This document shows, one piece after another, positions 1-11,656 of a stretch of DNA of 64,000 bases. The stretch spans positions 37,436,482 to 37,500,481 of the forward strand of contig OX246745.1 in NCBI GenBank assembly GCA_945910005.1, in the 5' to 3' direction. A program made the position numbers and the translations under genes. Source of the stretch: Isoperla grammatica (Eukaryota > Arthropoda > Insecta > Plecoptera > Perlodidae). The notes beneath the pieces are model-generated. The model was given only the letters and a program-made list of their open reading frames with translations, ran no database searches and was not told the origin of the DNA. Numbering within the stretch: position 1 is the stretch's first letter; the number at the start of each line of letters is the position of its first letter.

Positions 1-3000
1 CTGTCGGTGTAGTAAGCCCGGACATGTGTAGTGAGTATAGTAGTGAGTGAGTGTGCAATGCTACGCTGCTTTTGTCAGCCAGGCTGTCAGTCTTGTAAGC
101 CCGGACATGAGTAGTGAGTTTAGTAGTGAGTGTGCAATGCTACGCTGCTTCTGTCAGTCAGGCTGTCGGTCTTGTAAGCCCGGACATGTGTAGTGAGTAT
201 AGTCGTTAGTGTGCAATGCTACGCTGCTTCTGTGAGCGGGCTGTCAGTCTAGTAAGCCCGGACATGTGTGGTGAGTATAGTAGTGAGAATGCAATGCTAC
301 GCTGCTTCTGTCAGCCAGGCTGTCAGTCTAGTAAGCCCTGACATATGTAGTGAGTATAGTAGTGAATGAGTGTGCAATGCTACGCTGCTTCTGTCAGCCA
401 GGCTGTCAGTCTAGTAAGCCCGGACATGTGTAGTGAGTATAGTAGTGAGTGTGCATTGCTACGCTGCTTCTGTGAGCCAGGCTGTCAGTCTAGTAAGCCC
501 GGACATGTGTAGTGAGTATAGTAGTGAGTGAGTGTGCAATGCTACGTTGCTTCTGTCAGCCAGGCTGTCAGTCTAGTAAGCCCGGACATGTGTAGTGAGT
601 ATAGTAGTGAGTGAGTGTGCAATGCTACGCTGCTTCTGTGAGCCAGGCTGTCAGTCTTTAAGCCCGGACATGTGTAGTGAGTATAGTAGTGTGTCTGCAA
701 TGCTTTGTTGCTTCTGTGAGCCAGGCTGTCAGTCTAGTAAGCCCGGACATGTGTAGTGAGTATAGTAGTGAGTGTGCAATGCTACGCTGCTTCTTTGAAC
801 CAGGCTGTCAGTCTAGTAAGCCAAGACATGTGAAGTGAGTATAGTAGTGAGTGTGCAATGCTACGCTGCTTCTGTCAGTAAGGCTGTGAGTCTAGTAAGC
901 CCGGACATGTGTAGTGAGTTTAGAAGTGAGTGAGTGTGCAATGCTACGCTGCTTCTGTCAGTCTAGTAGGCCCAGACATTTGTAGTGAGTATAGTAGTGA
1001 GTGAGTGTGCAATGCTACGCTGCTTCTGTCAGCCAGGCTGTCAGTCTAGTAAGCCCGGCCATGTGTAGTGAGTATAGTAGTGAGTGAGTGTGCAATGCTA
1101 CGCTGATTCTGTGAGCCAGGCTGTCAGTCTAGTAAGCCCGGACATGTGTAGTGAGTATAAAAGTGAGTGTGTGTGCAATGCTTCGCTACTTCTGTGAGCC
1201 AGGCTGTCAGTCTAGTAAGCCCGGCCATGTGAAGTGAGTATAGAAGTGAGTGAGTGTGCAATGCTACGCTGATTCTGTGAGCCAGGCTGTCAGTCTAGTA
1301 AGCCCGGACATGTGTAGTGAGTATAAAAGTGAGTGTGTGTGCAATGCTTCGCTGCTTCTGTGAGCCAGGCTGTCATTGTAGTAAGCCCGGACATGTGTAG
1401 TGAGTATAGTAGTGAGTGTGCAATGCTACGCTACTTCTGTCAGCCAGGCTGTCAGTCTAGTAAGCCCGGACATGAGTAGTGAGTTTAGTAGTGAGTGTGC
1501 AATGCTACGCTGCTTCTGTCAGTCAGGCTGTCGGTCTAGTAAGCCCGGACATGTGTAGTGAGTATAGTCGTTAGTGTGCAATGCTACGCACTTCTGTGAG
1601 CGGGCTGTCAGTCTAGTAAGCCCGGACATGTGTGGTGAGTATAGTAGTGAGAATGCAATGCTACGCTGCTTCTGTCAGCCAGGCTGTCAGTCTAGTAAGC
1701 CCGGACATGTGTAGTGAGTATAGTCGTTAGTGTGCAATGCTACGCTGCTTCTGTGAGCAGGCTGTCAGTCTATAAGCCCGGACATGTGTAGTGAGTATAG
1801 TAGTGAGTGTGCAATGCTACGCTACTTCTGTCAGCCAGGCTGTCAGTCTAGTAAGCCCGGACATGTGTAGTGAGTATAGTAGTGAGTGACTGTGCAATGC
1901 AACGCTGCTTCTGTGAGCCAGGCTGTCAGTCTAGTAAGCCCGGACATGTGTAGTGAGTATAGAAGTGAGTGAGTGTGCAATGCTACGCTGCTTCTGTCAG
2001 CCAGGCTGTCAGTCTAGTAAGCCCGGACATGTGTAGTGAGTATAGTAGTGAGTTTGCAATGCTACGCTGATTCTGTCAGCCAGGCTTTTAGTCTAGTTAG
2101 CAAGAACATGTGTAGTGAGTATAGTAGTGAGTGAGTGTGCAATGCTACGCTGCTTCTGTGAGCCAGGCTGTCAGTCTAGTAAGCCCGGACATGTGTAGTG
2201 AGTATAGTAGTGAGTGTGCAATGCTACGCTGCTCCTGTAAGCCAGGCTGTCAGTCTAGTAAGCCCGGACATGTGTAGTGAGTATAGTAGTGAGTGAGTGT
2301 GCAATGCTACGCTGCTTCTGTGAGCCAGGCTGTCAGTCTTGTAAGCCCGGACATGTGTAGTGAGTAATGTAGTGAGTGTGCATTGCTACGTTGCTTCTGT
2401 GAGCCAGGCTGTCAGTCTAGTAAGCCCGGACATGTGTAGTGAGTATAGTAGTGTGTCTGCAATGTTTCGTTGCTTCTGTGAGCCAGGCTGTCAGTCTAGT
2501 AAGCCCGGACATGTGTAGTGAGTTTAGTAGTGAGTGTGCAATGCTACGCTGCTTCTGTCAGTCAGGCTGTCGGTCTAGTAAGCCCGGACATGTGTAGTGA
2601 GTATAGTCGTTAGTGTGCAATGCTACGCTGCTTCTGTGAGCGGGCTGTCAGTCTAGTAAGCCCGGACATGTGTGGTGAGTATAGTAGTGAGAATGCAATG
2701 CTACGCTGCTTCTGTCAGCCAGGCTGTCAGTCTAGTAAGCCCGGACATGTGTAGTGAGTATAGTCGTTAGTGTGCAATGCTACGCTCCTTCTGTCAGCCA
2801 GGCTGTCAGTCTAGTAAGCCCGGACATGTGTAGTGAGTATAGTAGTGAGTGTGCAATGCTACGCTGCTTCTGTCAGCCAGGCTGTCAGTCTAGTAAGCCC
2901 GGACATGTGAAGTGAGTATAGAAGTGAGTGTGCATTGCTACGCTGCTTCTGTCAGCCAGGCTGTCAGTCTAGTAAGCCCGGCCATGTGTAGTGAGTATAT

Positions 3001-6000
3001 TAGTGAGTGTGCAATGCTAAACTGCTTCTGTGAGCCAGGCTGGCAGTCTAGTTAGCCCAGACATGTGTAGTGAGTATAGTAGTGAGTGAGTGTGCAATGC
3101 TTCGCTGCTTCTGTGAGCCAGGCTGTCAGTCTAGTAAGCCCGGACATGAAGTAGTGAGTAAAGTAGTGAGTGTGCAATGCTTCGCTGCTTTTGTGAGCCA
3201 GGCTGTCAGTCTAATAAGCCCGGACATGTGTAGTGAGTATGGTAGTGAGATTGCAATGCTACGCTGCTTCTGTGAGCCAGGCTGTCAGTCTAGTAAGCCC
3301 GGACATGTGTAGTGAGTATAGTAGTGTGTCTGCAATGCTTCGTTGCTTCTGTGAGCCAGGCTGTCAGTCTAGTAAGCCCGGACATGTGTAGTGAGTATAG
3401 TAGTGAGTGAGTGTGCAATGCTACGCTGCTTCTGTGAGCCAGGCTGTCAGTCTAGTAAGCCCGGACATGTGTAGTGAGTATAGTAGTGAGTGTGCAATGC
3501 TACGCTGCTTCTGTAAGCCAGGCTGTCAGTCTAGTAAGCCCGGACATGTGTAGTGAGTATAGTAGTGAGTGAGTGTGCAATGCTACGCTGCTTCTGTGAG
3601 CCAGGCTGTCAGTCTTTGAAGCCCGGACATGTGTAGTGAGTAATGTAGTGAGTGTGCATTGCTACGTTGCTTCTGTGAGCCAGGCTGTCAGTCTAGTAAG
3701 CCCGGACATGTGTAGTGAGTATAGTTGTGAGTGTGCAATGCTACGCTGCTTCTGTGAGCCAGGCTGTCAGTCTAGTAAGCCCGGAAATGTGTAGTGAGTA
3801 TAGTAGTGAGTGTGCAATGCTACGCTGCTTCTGTGAGCCAGGCTGTCAGTCTTTAAGCCCGGACATGTGTAGTGAGTATAGTAGTGTGTCTGCAATGCTT
3901 CGTTGCTTCTGTGAGCCAGGCTGTCAGTCTAGTAAGCCCGGACATGTGTAGTGAGTATAGTTGTGAGTGTGCAATGCTACGCTGCTTCTGTGAGCCAGGC
4001 TGTCAGTCTAGTAAGCCCGGAAATGTGTAGTGAGTATAGTAGTGAGTGTGCAATGCTTCGCTGCTTCTGTCAGCCAGGCTGTCAGTCTAGTAAGCCCGGA
4101 CATGTGTAGAAAGTATAGTAGTGAGTGTGCAATGCTACGCTGCTTCTTTGAGCCAGGCTGTCAGTCTAGTAAGCCCGGACATGTGTAGTGAGTATAGTAG
4201 TGAGTGTGCAATGCTACGCTGCTTCTGTCAGCCAGGCTGTCAGTCTAGTTAGCCCGGACATGTGTAGTGAGTATAGTAGTGAGTGTGCAATGCTACGCTG
4301 CTTCTGTCAGCCAGGCTGTCAGTCTAGTAAGCCCGGACATGTGTAGTGAGTATAGTAGTGAGTGTGCAATGCTACGCTGCTTCTGTCAGCCAGGCTGTCA
4401 GTCAAGTAAGCCCGGCCATGTGTAGTGAGTATAGTAGTGATTGAGTGTGCAATGCTACGCTGCTTCTGTGAACCATGCTGTCAGTCTAGTAAGCCCGGCC
4501 ATGTGAAGTGAGTATAGTAGTGAGTGTGCAATGCTACGCTGCTTTTGTGAGCCAGGCTGTCAGTCTAGTAAGCCCGGACATGTGTGGTGAGTATAGAAGT
4601 GAGTGAGTGTGCAATGCTACGCTGCTTCTGTGAGCCAGGCTGTCAGTCTAGTAAGCCCGGACATGTGTAGTGAGTATAAAAGTTAGTGTGTGTGCAATGC
4701 TTCGCTGCTTCTGTGAGCCAGGCTGTCAGTCTAGTAAGCCCGGCCATGTGTAGTGAGTATAGTAGTGAGTGAGTGTGCAATGCTACGCTGATTCTGTGAG
4801 CCAGGCTGTCAGTCTAGCAAGCCCGGACATGTGTGGTGAGTATAGAAGTGAGTGAGTGTGCAATGCTACGCTGCTTCTGTGAGCCAGGCTGTCAGTCTAG
4901 TAAGCCCGGACATGTGTAGTGAGTATAGTAGTGAGTGTGTGTGCAATGCTTCGCTGCTTCTGTGAGCCAGGCTGTCAGTCTAGTAAGCCCGGACATGTGT
5001 AGTGAGTATAGTAGTGAGTGTGTGTGCAATGCTTCGCTGCTTCTGTGAGCCAGGCTGTCAGTCTAGTAAGCCCGGACATGTGTAATGAGTATAGTAGTGA
5101 GTGTGTGTGCAATGCTTCGCTGCTTCTGTCAGCCAGGCTGTCAGTCTAGTAAGCCCGGACATGTGTAGTGAGTATAGTAGTGAGTATGCAATGCTACGCT
5201 GCTTCTGTCAGCCAGGCTGTCAGTCTAGTAACCCCGGACATGTGTAGTGAGTATAGTAGTGAGTGAGTGTGCAATGCTACGCTGCTTCTGTGAGCCAGGC
5301 TGTCAGTCAAGTAAGCCCGGACATGTGTTTTGAGTACAGTAGTGAGTGAACAATGCTACGCTGCTTCTGTGAGCCAGGCTGTCAGTCTAGTAAGCCCGGA
5401 CATGTGCAGTGAGTATAGAAGTGAGTGAGTGTGCAATGCTACGCTGCTTCTGTCAGTCAGGCTGTGAGTCTAGTAAGCCCGGACATGTGTAGTGAGTTTA
5501 GAAGTGAGTGAGTGTGCAATGCTACGCTGCTTCTGTCAGTCTAGTAGGCCCAGACATTTGTAGTGAGTATAGAAGTGAGTGAGTGTGCAATGCTACGCTG
5601 CTTCTGTCAGCCAGGCTGTCAGTCTAGTAAGCCCGGCCATGTGTAGTGAGTATAGTAGTGAGTGAGTGTGCAATGCTACGCTGATTCTGTGAGCCAGGCT
5701 GTCAGTCTAGTAAGCCCGGACATGTGTAGTGAGTATAAAAGTGAGTGTGTGTGCAATGCTTCGCTACTTCTGTGAGCCAGGCTGTCAGTCTAGTAAGCCC
5801 GGCCATGTGCAGTGAGTATAGTAGTGAGTGAGTGTGCAATGCTACGCTGATTCTGTAAACCATTCTGTCAGTCTAGTAAGCCCGGACATGTGTAGTGAGT
5901 ATAGTAGTGAGTGTGCAATGCTACGCTGCTTCTTTGAGCCAGGCTGTCAGTCTAGTAAGCCCGGACATGTGTAGTGAGTATAGTAGTGAGTGTGCTCAGC

Positions 6001-9000
6001 TACGCTGCTTCTGTCAGCCAGGCTGTCAGTCTAGTAAGCACGGACATGTGTAGTGAGTATAGTATCGAGTGTGCAATGCAACGCTGCTTCTGTCAGCAAG
6101 GCTGTCAGTCTAGTAAGCCCGGACATGTGTAGTGAGTATAGTAGTGAGTGTGCATTGCTACGCTGCTTCTGTGAGCCAGGCTGTCAGTTAAGTAAGCCCG
6201 GACATGTGTAGTGAGTATAGTAGTGAGTGTGCAATGCTACGCTACTTCTGTCAGCCAGGCTGTCAGTCTAGTAAGCCCGGACATGAGTAGTGAGTTTAGT
6301 AGTGAGTGTGCAATGCTACGCTGCTTCTGTCAGTCAGGCTGTCGGTGTAGTAAGCCCGGACATGTGTAGTGAGTATAGTAGTGAGTGAGTGTGCAAAGCT
6401 ACGCTGCTTTTGTCAGCCAGGCTGTCAGTCTAGTAAGCCCGGACATGAGTAGTGAGTTTAGTAGTGAGTGTGCAATGCTACGCTGCTTCTGTCAGTCAGG
6501 CTGTCGGTCTTGTAAGCCCGGACATGTGTAGTGAGTATAGTCATTAGTGTGCAATGCTACGCTGCTTCTGTGAGCGGGCTGTCAGTCTAGTAAGCCCGGA
6601 CATGTGTGGTGAGTATAGTAGTGAGAATGCAATGCTACGCTGCTTCTGTCAGCCAGGCTGTCAGTCTAGTAAGCCCGGACATGTGTAGTGAGTATAGTCG
6701 TTAGTGTGCAATGCTATGCTGCTTCTGTGAGCAGGCTGTCAGTCTTGTAAGCCCGGACATGTGTAGTGAGTATAGTAGTGAGTGTGCAATGCTACGCTGC
6801 TTCTGTCAGCCAGGCTGTCAGTCTAGTAAGCCTGGACATGTGTAGTGAGTATAGTAGTGAGTGACTGTGCAATGCAACGCTGCTTCTGTGAGCCAGGCTG
6901 TCAGTCTAGTAAGCCCGGACATGTGTAGTGAGTATAGAAGTGAGTGAGTGTGCAATGCTACGCTGCTTCTGTCAGCCAGGCTGTCAGTCTAGTAAGCCCG
7001 GACATGTGTAGTGAGTATAGTAGTGAGTTTGCAATGCTACGCTGATTCTGTCAGCCAGGCTTTTAGTCTAGTTAGCACGAACATGTGTAGTGAGTATAGT
7101 AGTGAGTGAGTGTGCAATGCTACGCTGCTTCTGTGAGCCAGGCTGTCAGTCTAGTAAGCCCGGACATGTGTAGTGAGTATAGTAGTGAGTGTGCAATGCT
7201 ACGCTGTTTCTGTAAGCCAGGCTGTCAGTCTAGTAAGCCCGGACATGTGAAGTGAGTATAGTAGTGAGTGAGTGTGCAATGCTACGCTGCTTCTGTGAGC
7301 CAGGCTGTCAGTCTTGTAAGCCCGGACATGTGTAGTGAGTAATGTAGTGAGTGTGCATTGCTACGTTGCTTCTGTGACCCAGGCTGTCAGTCTAGTAAGC
7401 CCGGACATGTGTAGTGAGTATAGTTGTGAGTGTGCAATGCTACCCTGCTTCTGTGAGCCAGGCTGTCAGTCTAGTAAGCCCGGACATGTGTAGTGAGTAT
7501 AGTTGTGAGTGTGCAATGCTACGCTGCTTCTGTGAGCCAGGCTGTCAGTCTAGTAAGCCCGGACATGTGTAGTGAGTATAGTAGTGTGTCTGCAATGTTT
7601 CGTTGCTTCTGTGAGCCAGGCTGTCAGTCTAGTAAGCCCGGACATGTGTAGTGAGTATAGTAGTGAGTGTGCAATGCTACGCTGCTTCTGTGAGCCAGGC
7701 TGTCAGTCTAGTAAGCCAAGACATGTGAAGTGAGTATAGTAGTGAGTGTGCAATGCTACGCTGCTTCTGTCAGCCAGGCTGTCAGTCTAGTAAGCCCGGA
7801 CATGTGTAGTGAGTATAGTAGTGAGTGTGCAATGCTTCGCTGCTTCTGTCAGCCAGGCTGTCAGTCTAGTAAGCCCGGACATGTGTAGTGAGTATAGTAG
7901 TGAGTGTGCAATGCTACGCTGCTTCTTTGAGCCAGGCTGTCAGTCTAGTAAGCCCGGACATGTGTAGTGAGTATACTTGTGAGTGTGCAATGCTACGCTG
8001 CTTCTGTCAGCCAGGCTGTCAGTCTAGTTAGCCCGGACATGTGTAGTGAGTATAGTAGTGAGTGTTCAATGCTACGCTGCTTCTGTCAGCCAGGCTGTCA
8101 GTCTAGTAAGCCCGGACATGTGTAGTGAGTATAGTAGTGAGTGTGCAATGCTACGCTGCTTCTGTCAGCCAGGCTGTCAGTCAAGTAAGCCCGGCCATGT
8201 GTAGTGAGTATAGTAGTGATTGAGTGTGCAATGCTACGCTGCTTCTGTGAGCCATGCTGTCAGTCTAGTAAGCCCGGCCATGTGAAGTGAGTATAGTAGT
8301 GAGTGTGCAATGCTACGCTGTTTTTTTTGAGCCAGGCTGTCAGTCTAGCAAGCCCGGACATGTGTGGTGAGTATAGAAGTGAGTGAGTGTGCAATGCTAC
8401 GCTGCTTCTGTGAGCCAGGCTGTCAGTCTAGTAAGCCCGGACATGTGTAGTGAGTATAGTAGTGAGTGTGTGTGCAATGCTTCGCTGCTTCTGTGAGCCA
8501 GGCTGTCAGTCTAGTAAGCCCGGACATGTGAAGTGAGTATAGTAGTGAGTGAGTGTGCAATGCTACGCTGCTTCTGTGAGCCAGGCTGTCAGTCTAGTAA
8601 GCCCGGACATGTGTAGTGAGTATAGAAGTGAGTGAGTGTGCAATGCTACGCTGCTTTTGTCAGCCAGGCTGTCAGTCTAGTAAGCCCGGACATGTGTAGT
8701 GAGTATAGTAGTGAGTGTGCTATGCTACGCTGCTTCTGTCAGCCAGGCTGTCAGTCTAGTAACCCCGGACATGTGTAGTGAGTATAGTAGTGAGTGAGTG
8801 TGCAATGCTACGCTGCTTCTGTGAGCCAGGCTGTCAGTCAAGTAAGCCCGGACATGTGTTTTGAGTACAGTAGTGAGTGAACAGTGCTACGCTGCTTCTG
8901 TGAGCCAGGCTGTCAGTCTAGTAAGCCCGGACATGTGCAGTGAGTATAGAAGTGAGTGAGTGTGCAATGCTACGCTGCTTCTGTCAGTCAGGCTGTGAGT

Positions 9001-9480
9001 CTAGTAAGCCCGGACATGTGTAGTGAGTTTAGAAGTGAGTGAGTGTGCAATGCTACGCTGCTTCTGTCAGTCTAGTAGGCCCAGACATTTGTAGTGAGTA
9101 TAGTAGTGAGTGAGTGTGCAATGCTACGCTGCTTCTGTCAGCCAGGCTGTCAGTCTAGTAAGCCCGGCCATGTGTAGTGAGTATAGTAGTGAGTGAGTGT
9201 GCAATGCAACGCTGATTCTGTGAGCCAGGCTGTCAGTCTAGTAAGCCCGGACATGTGTAGTGAGTATAAAAGTGAGTGTGTGTGCAATGCTTCGCTGCTT
9301 CTGTGAGCCAGGCTGTCAGTCTAGTAAGCCCGGACATGTGTAGTGAGTATAGTAGTGAGTGTGCAATGCTACGCTGCTTCTGTGAGCCAGGCAATCAGTC
9401 TAGTAAGCCCGGACATGTGTAGTGAGTATAGCAGTGAGTGTGCAATGCTACGCTGCTTCTGTGAGCCAGGCTGTCAGTTA
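1..9480. repeat. Satellite A array, unit 1 (left end outside window)
   Basis: This is a head-to-tail tandem array, running off the left edge, of a monomer of 79 bp. A common 83-bp variant has one extra agtg after gtagtgag. Recognisable words in each monomer are agtaagcccggacatgtg, agtgagtatagtagtgag, tgcaatgctacgctgctt and gagccaggctgtcagtct. Monomers differ by scattered substitutions and small indels, and rare monomers are shortened, for example near 950-975 where part of the ccaggctgtc block is missing. Groups of marked variants recur in the same order kilobases apart, so the array has higher-order structure. Open frames in it (for example 3070-3312 and 3715-3951) are only readings of the repeat: 79 bp is not a multiple of three and the peptides are themselves repeats. 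No gene is seen. Confidence 0.97.
6342..7365. repeat. Higher-order copy inside A array 1 (period about 4.97 kb)
   Basis: A run of marked monomers here repeats in the same order one about 4.97-kb step earlier. Landmarks are catgagtagtgagttt (1471 and 6444), gttagcaagaacatg / gttagcacgaacatg (2096 and 7071) and gagtaatgtagtgag (2362 and 7337). The spacing is 4973-4975 bp throughout, so about a kilobase was copied as a block. Synteny breaks after about 2400/7375, where the monomer with tgtctgcaatgtttcgttg lies at different distances, consistent with gain or loss of whole monomers. The first 300 bp of the window also resemble 6342-6650. Confidence 0.75.
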
Positions 9481-10275
9481 GTAGGCCCGTACATTGCCCT
9501 ATCTGGTAATAGACTGCCGCGGGCTCATAACAGGACTCGAAAATCATCTTCCCACATTTACACATTCCAAGAACGTAGTTCCCATGTCTGGACCATAGAT
9601 TGCACCATAACGTCCGTAGACAGTTTTGATGCACCCTGCCCAGTGTTTGGCCCCTTCCCCTAGTAGGCCCCTAGTAGGCTCCCATTTAGCCCCCAGTAAG
9701 CCCCCAGTGGTAGGTCGATTTAGGCTGGTGTTACAACTTATGCCAGAAAGAGAATTATTAGGACCTCTTTTGAGTCATGGGTGCATATTTGAGAGCACTT
9801 TTTAATCATCTAGTTTTTCAAATCTTTATTCATCGCACGTAGCCTTCATCAATTTTCCACTTTCTACTTTCTCTCTTCTTCCTACTGGCCACTCCTCTTC
9901 CATCGCCCACAAACCCTGTTAAGGGCAATATTCCAGTTTGAAGCGATGGATGAATATGTGATAAATGCCCAATAGAAAAAAGGAATCAAGACAAATCTCG
10001 TAAATCGGTTACTGGTTTATTGATAATGAGGGAGCGAGGTCGATTGTTGCGCGAAAACTACGTTGACCAGTACACACATAGGGAAACTCCCCCTCCCCCC
10101 TGCGGAATATTGTAGACCTATATGTTATGATAAAGTGATAAATTTGGAGTAGAACTTGACTTGTTGGTCACATGGCCAGTGGTGGGTGTGGCACCCAGGG
10201 GTGTCCAAAAGGTGAATTTTGCTGATTTTGTGACCATTATTTATTTTTTTACACCCAAACCAATAAACCGACTGA
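9481..10275. repeat. 795-bp spacer, copy 1
   Basis: Non-tandem sequence separating an A array from a B array. The first bases are still a degenerate A monomer (cagttagtaggcccgtacat), then the sequence becomes unique. Near 9660-9710 it holds short echoes of the A word agtaagccc spaced 10-15 bp apart (ctagtaggcccctagtaggc and similar). Farther on there are pyrimidine-rich and AT-rich stretches and an 8-bp inverted pair, tggtcaca (10165-10172) and tgtgacca (10229-10236). An open frame of 79 codons on the minus strand (9634-9395) is kept in all six copies. However, every difference in the divergent sixth copy that I checked changes an amino acid, so I do not call it a gene. Function unknown. Confidence 0.9.
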
Positions 10276-11656
10276 TATCTCTTTGTTGAAACTTCTTTGT
10301 CATTGATTGTTGTTTATTCTTTGATTGTATGTATTGAGGTGTTTGATCAACATACACATCTTTGTTGAAACTTCTTTGTCATTGATTGTTGTTTATTCTT
10401 TGATTGTATGTATTGAGGTGTTTGATCAACAGACATATCTTTGTTGAAACTTCTTTGTCATTGATTTTCGTTTATTCTTTGATTGTATGTATTGAGGTGT
10501 TTGATCAACAGACATATCTTTGTTGAAACTTCTTTGTCATTGATTTTCGTTTATTCTTTGATTGTATGTATTGAGGTGTTTGATCAACAAACATATCTTT
10601 GTTGAAACTTCTTTGTCATTGATTGTTGTTTATTCTTTGATTGTATGTATTGGGGTGTTTGATCAACAGACATATCTTTGTTGAAACTCCTTTGTCATTG
10701 ATTGTTGTTTATTCTTTGATTGTATGTATTGAGGTGTTCTATCAACAGACATATCTTCGTTGAAACTTCTTTGTCATTGATTGTTGTTTATTCTTTGATT
10801 GTTTGTATTGAGGTGTTTGATCAACAGACATATCTTTGTTGACACTTCTTTGTCATTGATTGTTGTTTACTCTTTGATTGTATGTATTAAGGTGTTTGAT
10901 CAACAGACACATCTTTGTTGAAACTTCTTTGTTATTGATTGTTGTTGAGTCTTTGATGGTATGTATTGAGGTGTTTGATCAACAGACACATCTATGTTGA
11001 AACTTCTTTGTCATTGATTGTTGTTTATTCTTTGATTGTTTGTATTGAGGTGTTTGATCAACAGACTTATCTTTGTTGAAACTTCTTTGTCATTGATTGT
11101 TGTTTATTCTTTGATTGTATGGATTGAGGTGTTTGATCAACAAACATATCTTTGTTGAAACTTCCTTGTCATTGATTGTTGTTCATTCTTTGATTATATG
11201 TATTGAGGTGTTTGATCAACAGACATATCTTTGTTGAAATGTCTTTGTCATTGATTGTTGTTTATTCTTTGATTGTATGTATTGAGGTGTTTGTTCAACA
11301 GACATATCTTCGTTGAAACTTCTTTGTCATTGATTGTTGTTTATTTTTTGATTGTATGTATTGAGTTGTTTGATCAACAGACATATCTTTGTTGAAACTT
11401 CTTTGTCATTGATTGTTGTTTATTCTTTGATTGTATGTATTGAGGTGTTTGATCAACAGACATATCTTTGTTGAAACTTCTTTGTCATTGATTGTTGTTT
11501 ATTCTTTGATTGTATGTATTGAGGTGTTTGATCAACAGACATATCTTCGTTGAAACTTCCTTGTCATTGATTGTTTGTTTATTCTATGATTGTATGTATT
11601 GAGGTGTTTGATCAACAGACATATCTTTGTTGAAACCTCTTTGTCATTGATTGTTG
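10276..11656. repeat. Satellite B array, unit 1
   Basis: About 17.5 tandem copies of an AT-rich 79-bp monomer. Key words are tctttgttgaaacttctttg, cattgattgttgtttattc, tttgattgtatgtattgagg and tgtttgatcaacagacatat. The monomer contains the short palindrome ttgatcaa. It shows no convincing sequence similarity to satellite A despite the equal period. The array starts right after the word accaataaaccgactga of the spacer. It ends inside cattgattgttg, where satellite A begins with cttctgtcagcc. Confidence 0.96.

Noticed and set aside
3070..3951. Cys-rich repeat peptides encoded in A satellite (for example LRCFCEPGCQS)
   Set aside because: The peptide repeat is a translation of the DNA repeat. Frames break often because monomers are 79 or 83 bp.
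1..9480. CRISPR array
   Set aside because: There are no unique spacers between conserved short repeats; the whole 79-bp monomer is repeated, in a eukaryotic context.
9395..9634. A 79-codon minus-strand open frame conserved in all six spacers
   Set aside because: It follows from spacer copying. In the most divergent copy (46548-46787) the base differences I checked (N to Y twice, S to F, V to A and others) all change amino acids, the opposite of purifying selection. Part of the frame also lies in A satellite.
9481..10275. Helitron or other transposon as carrier of the tandem arrays
   Set aside because: No inverted repeats, no target duplication and no terminal hairpin typical of Helitrons could be fixed at the spacer or array ends.
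9481..11656. Ribosomal intergenic spacer with subrepeats
   Set aside because: The mixture of subrepeats and a unique segment resembles an rDNA spacer, but no rRNA sequence appears in any of the six units.
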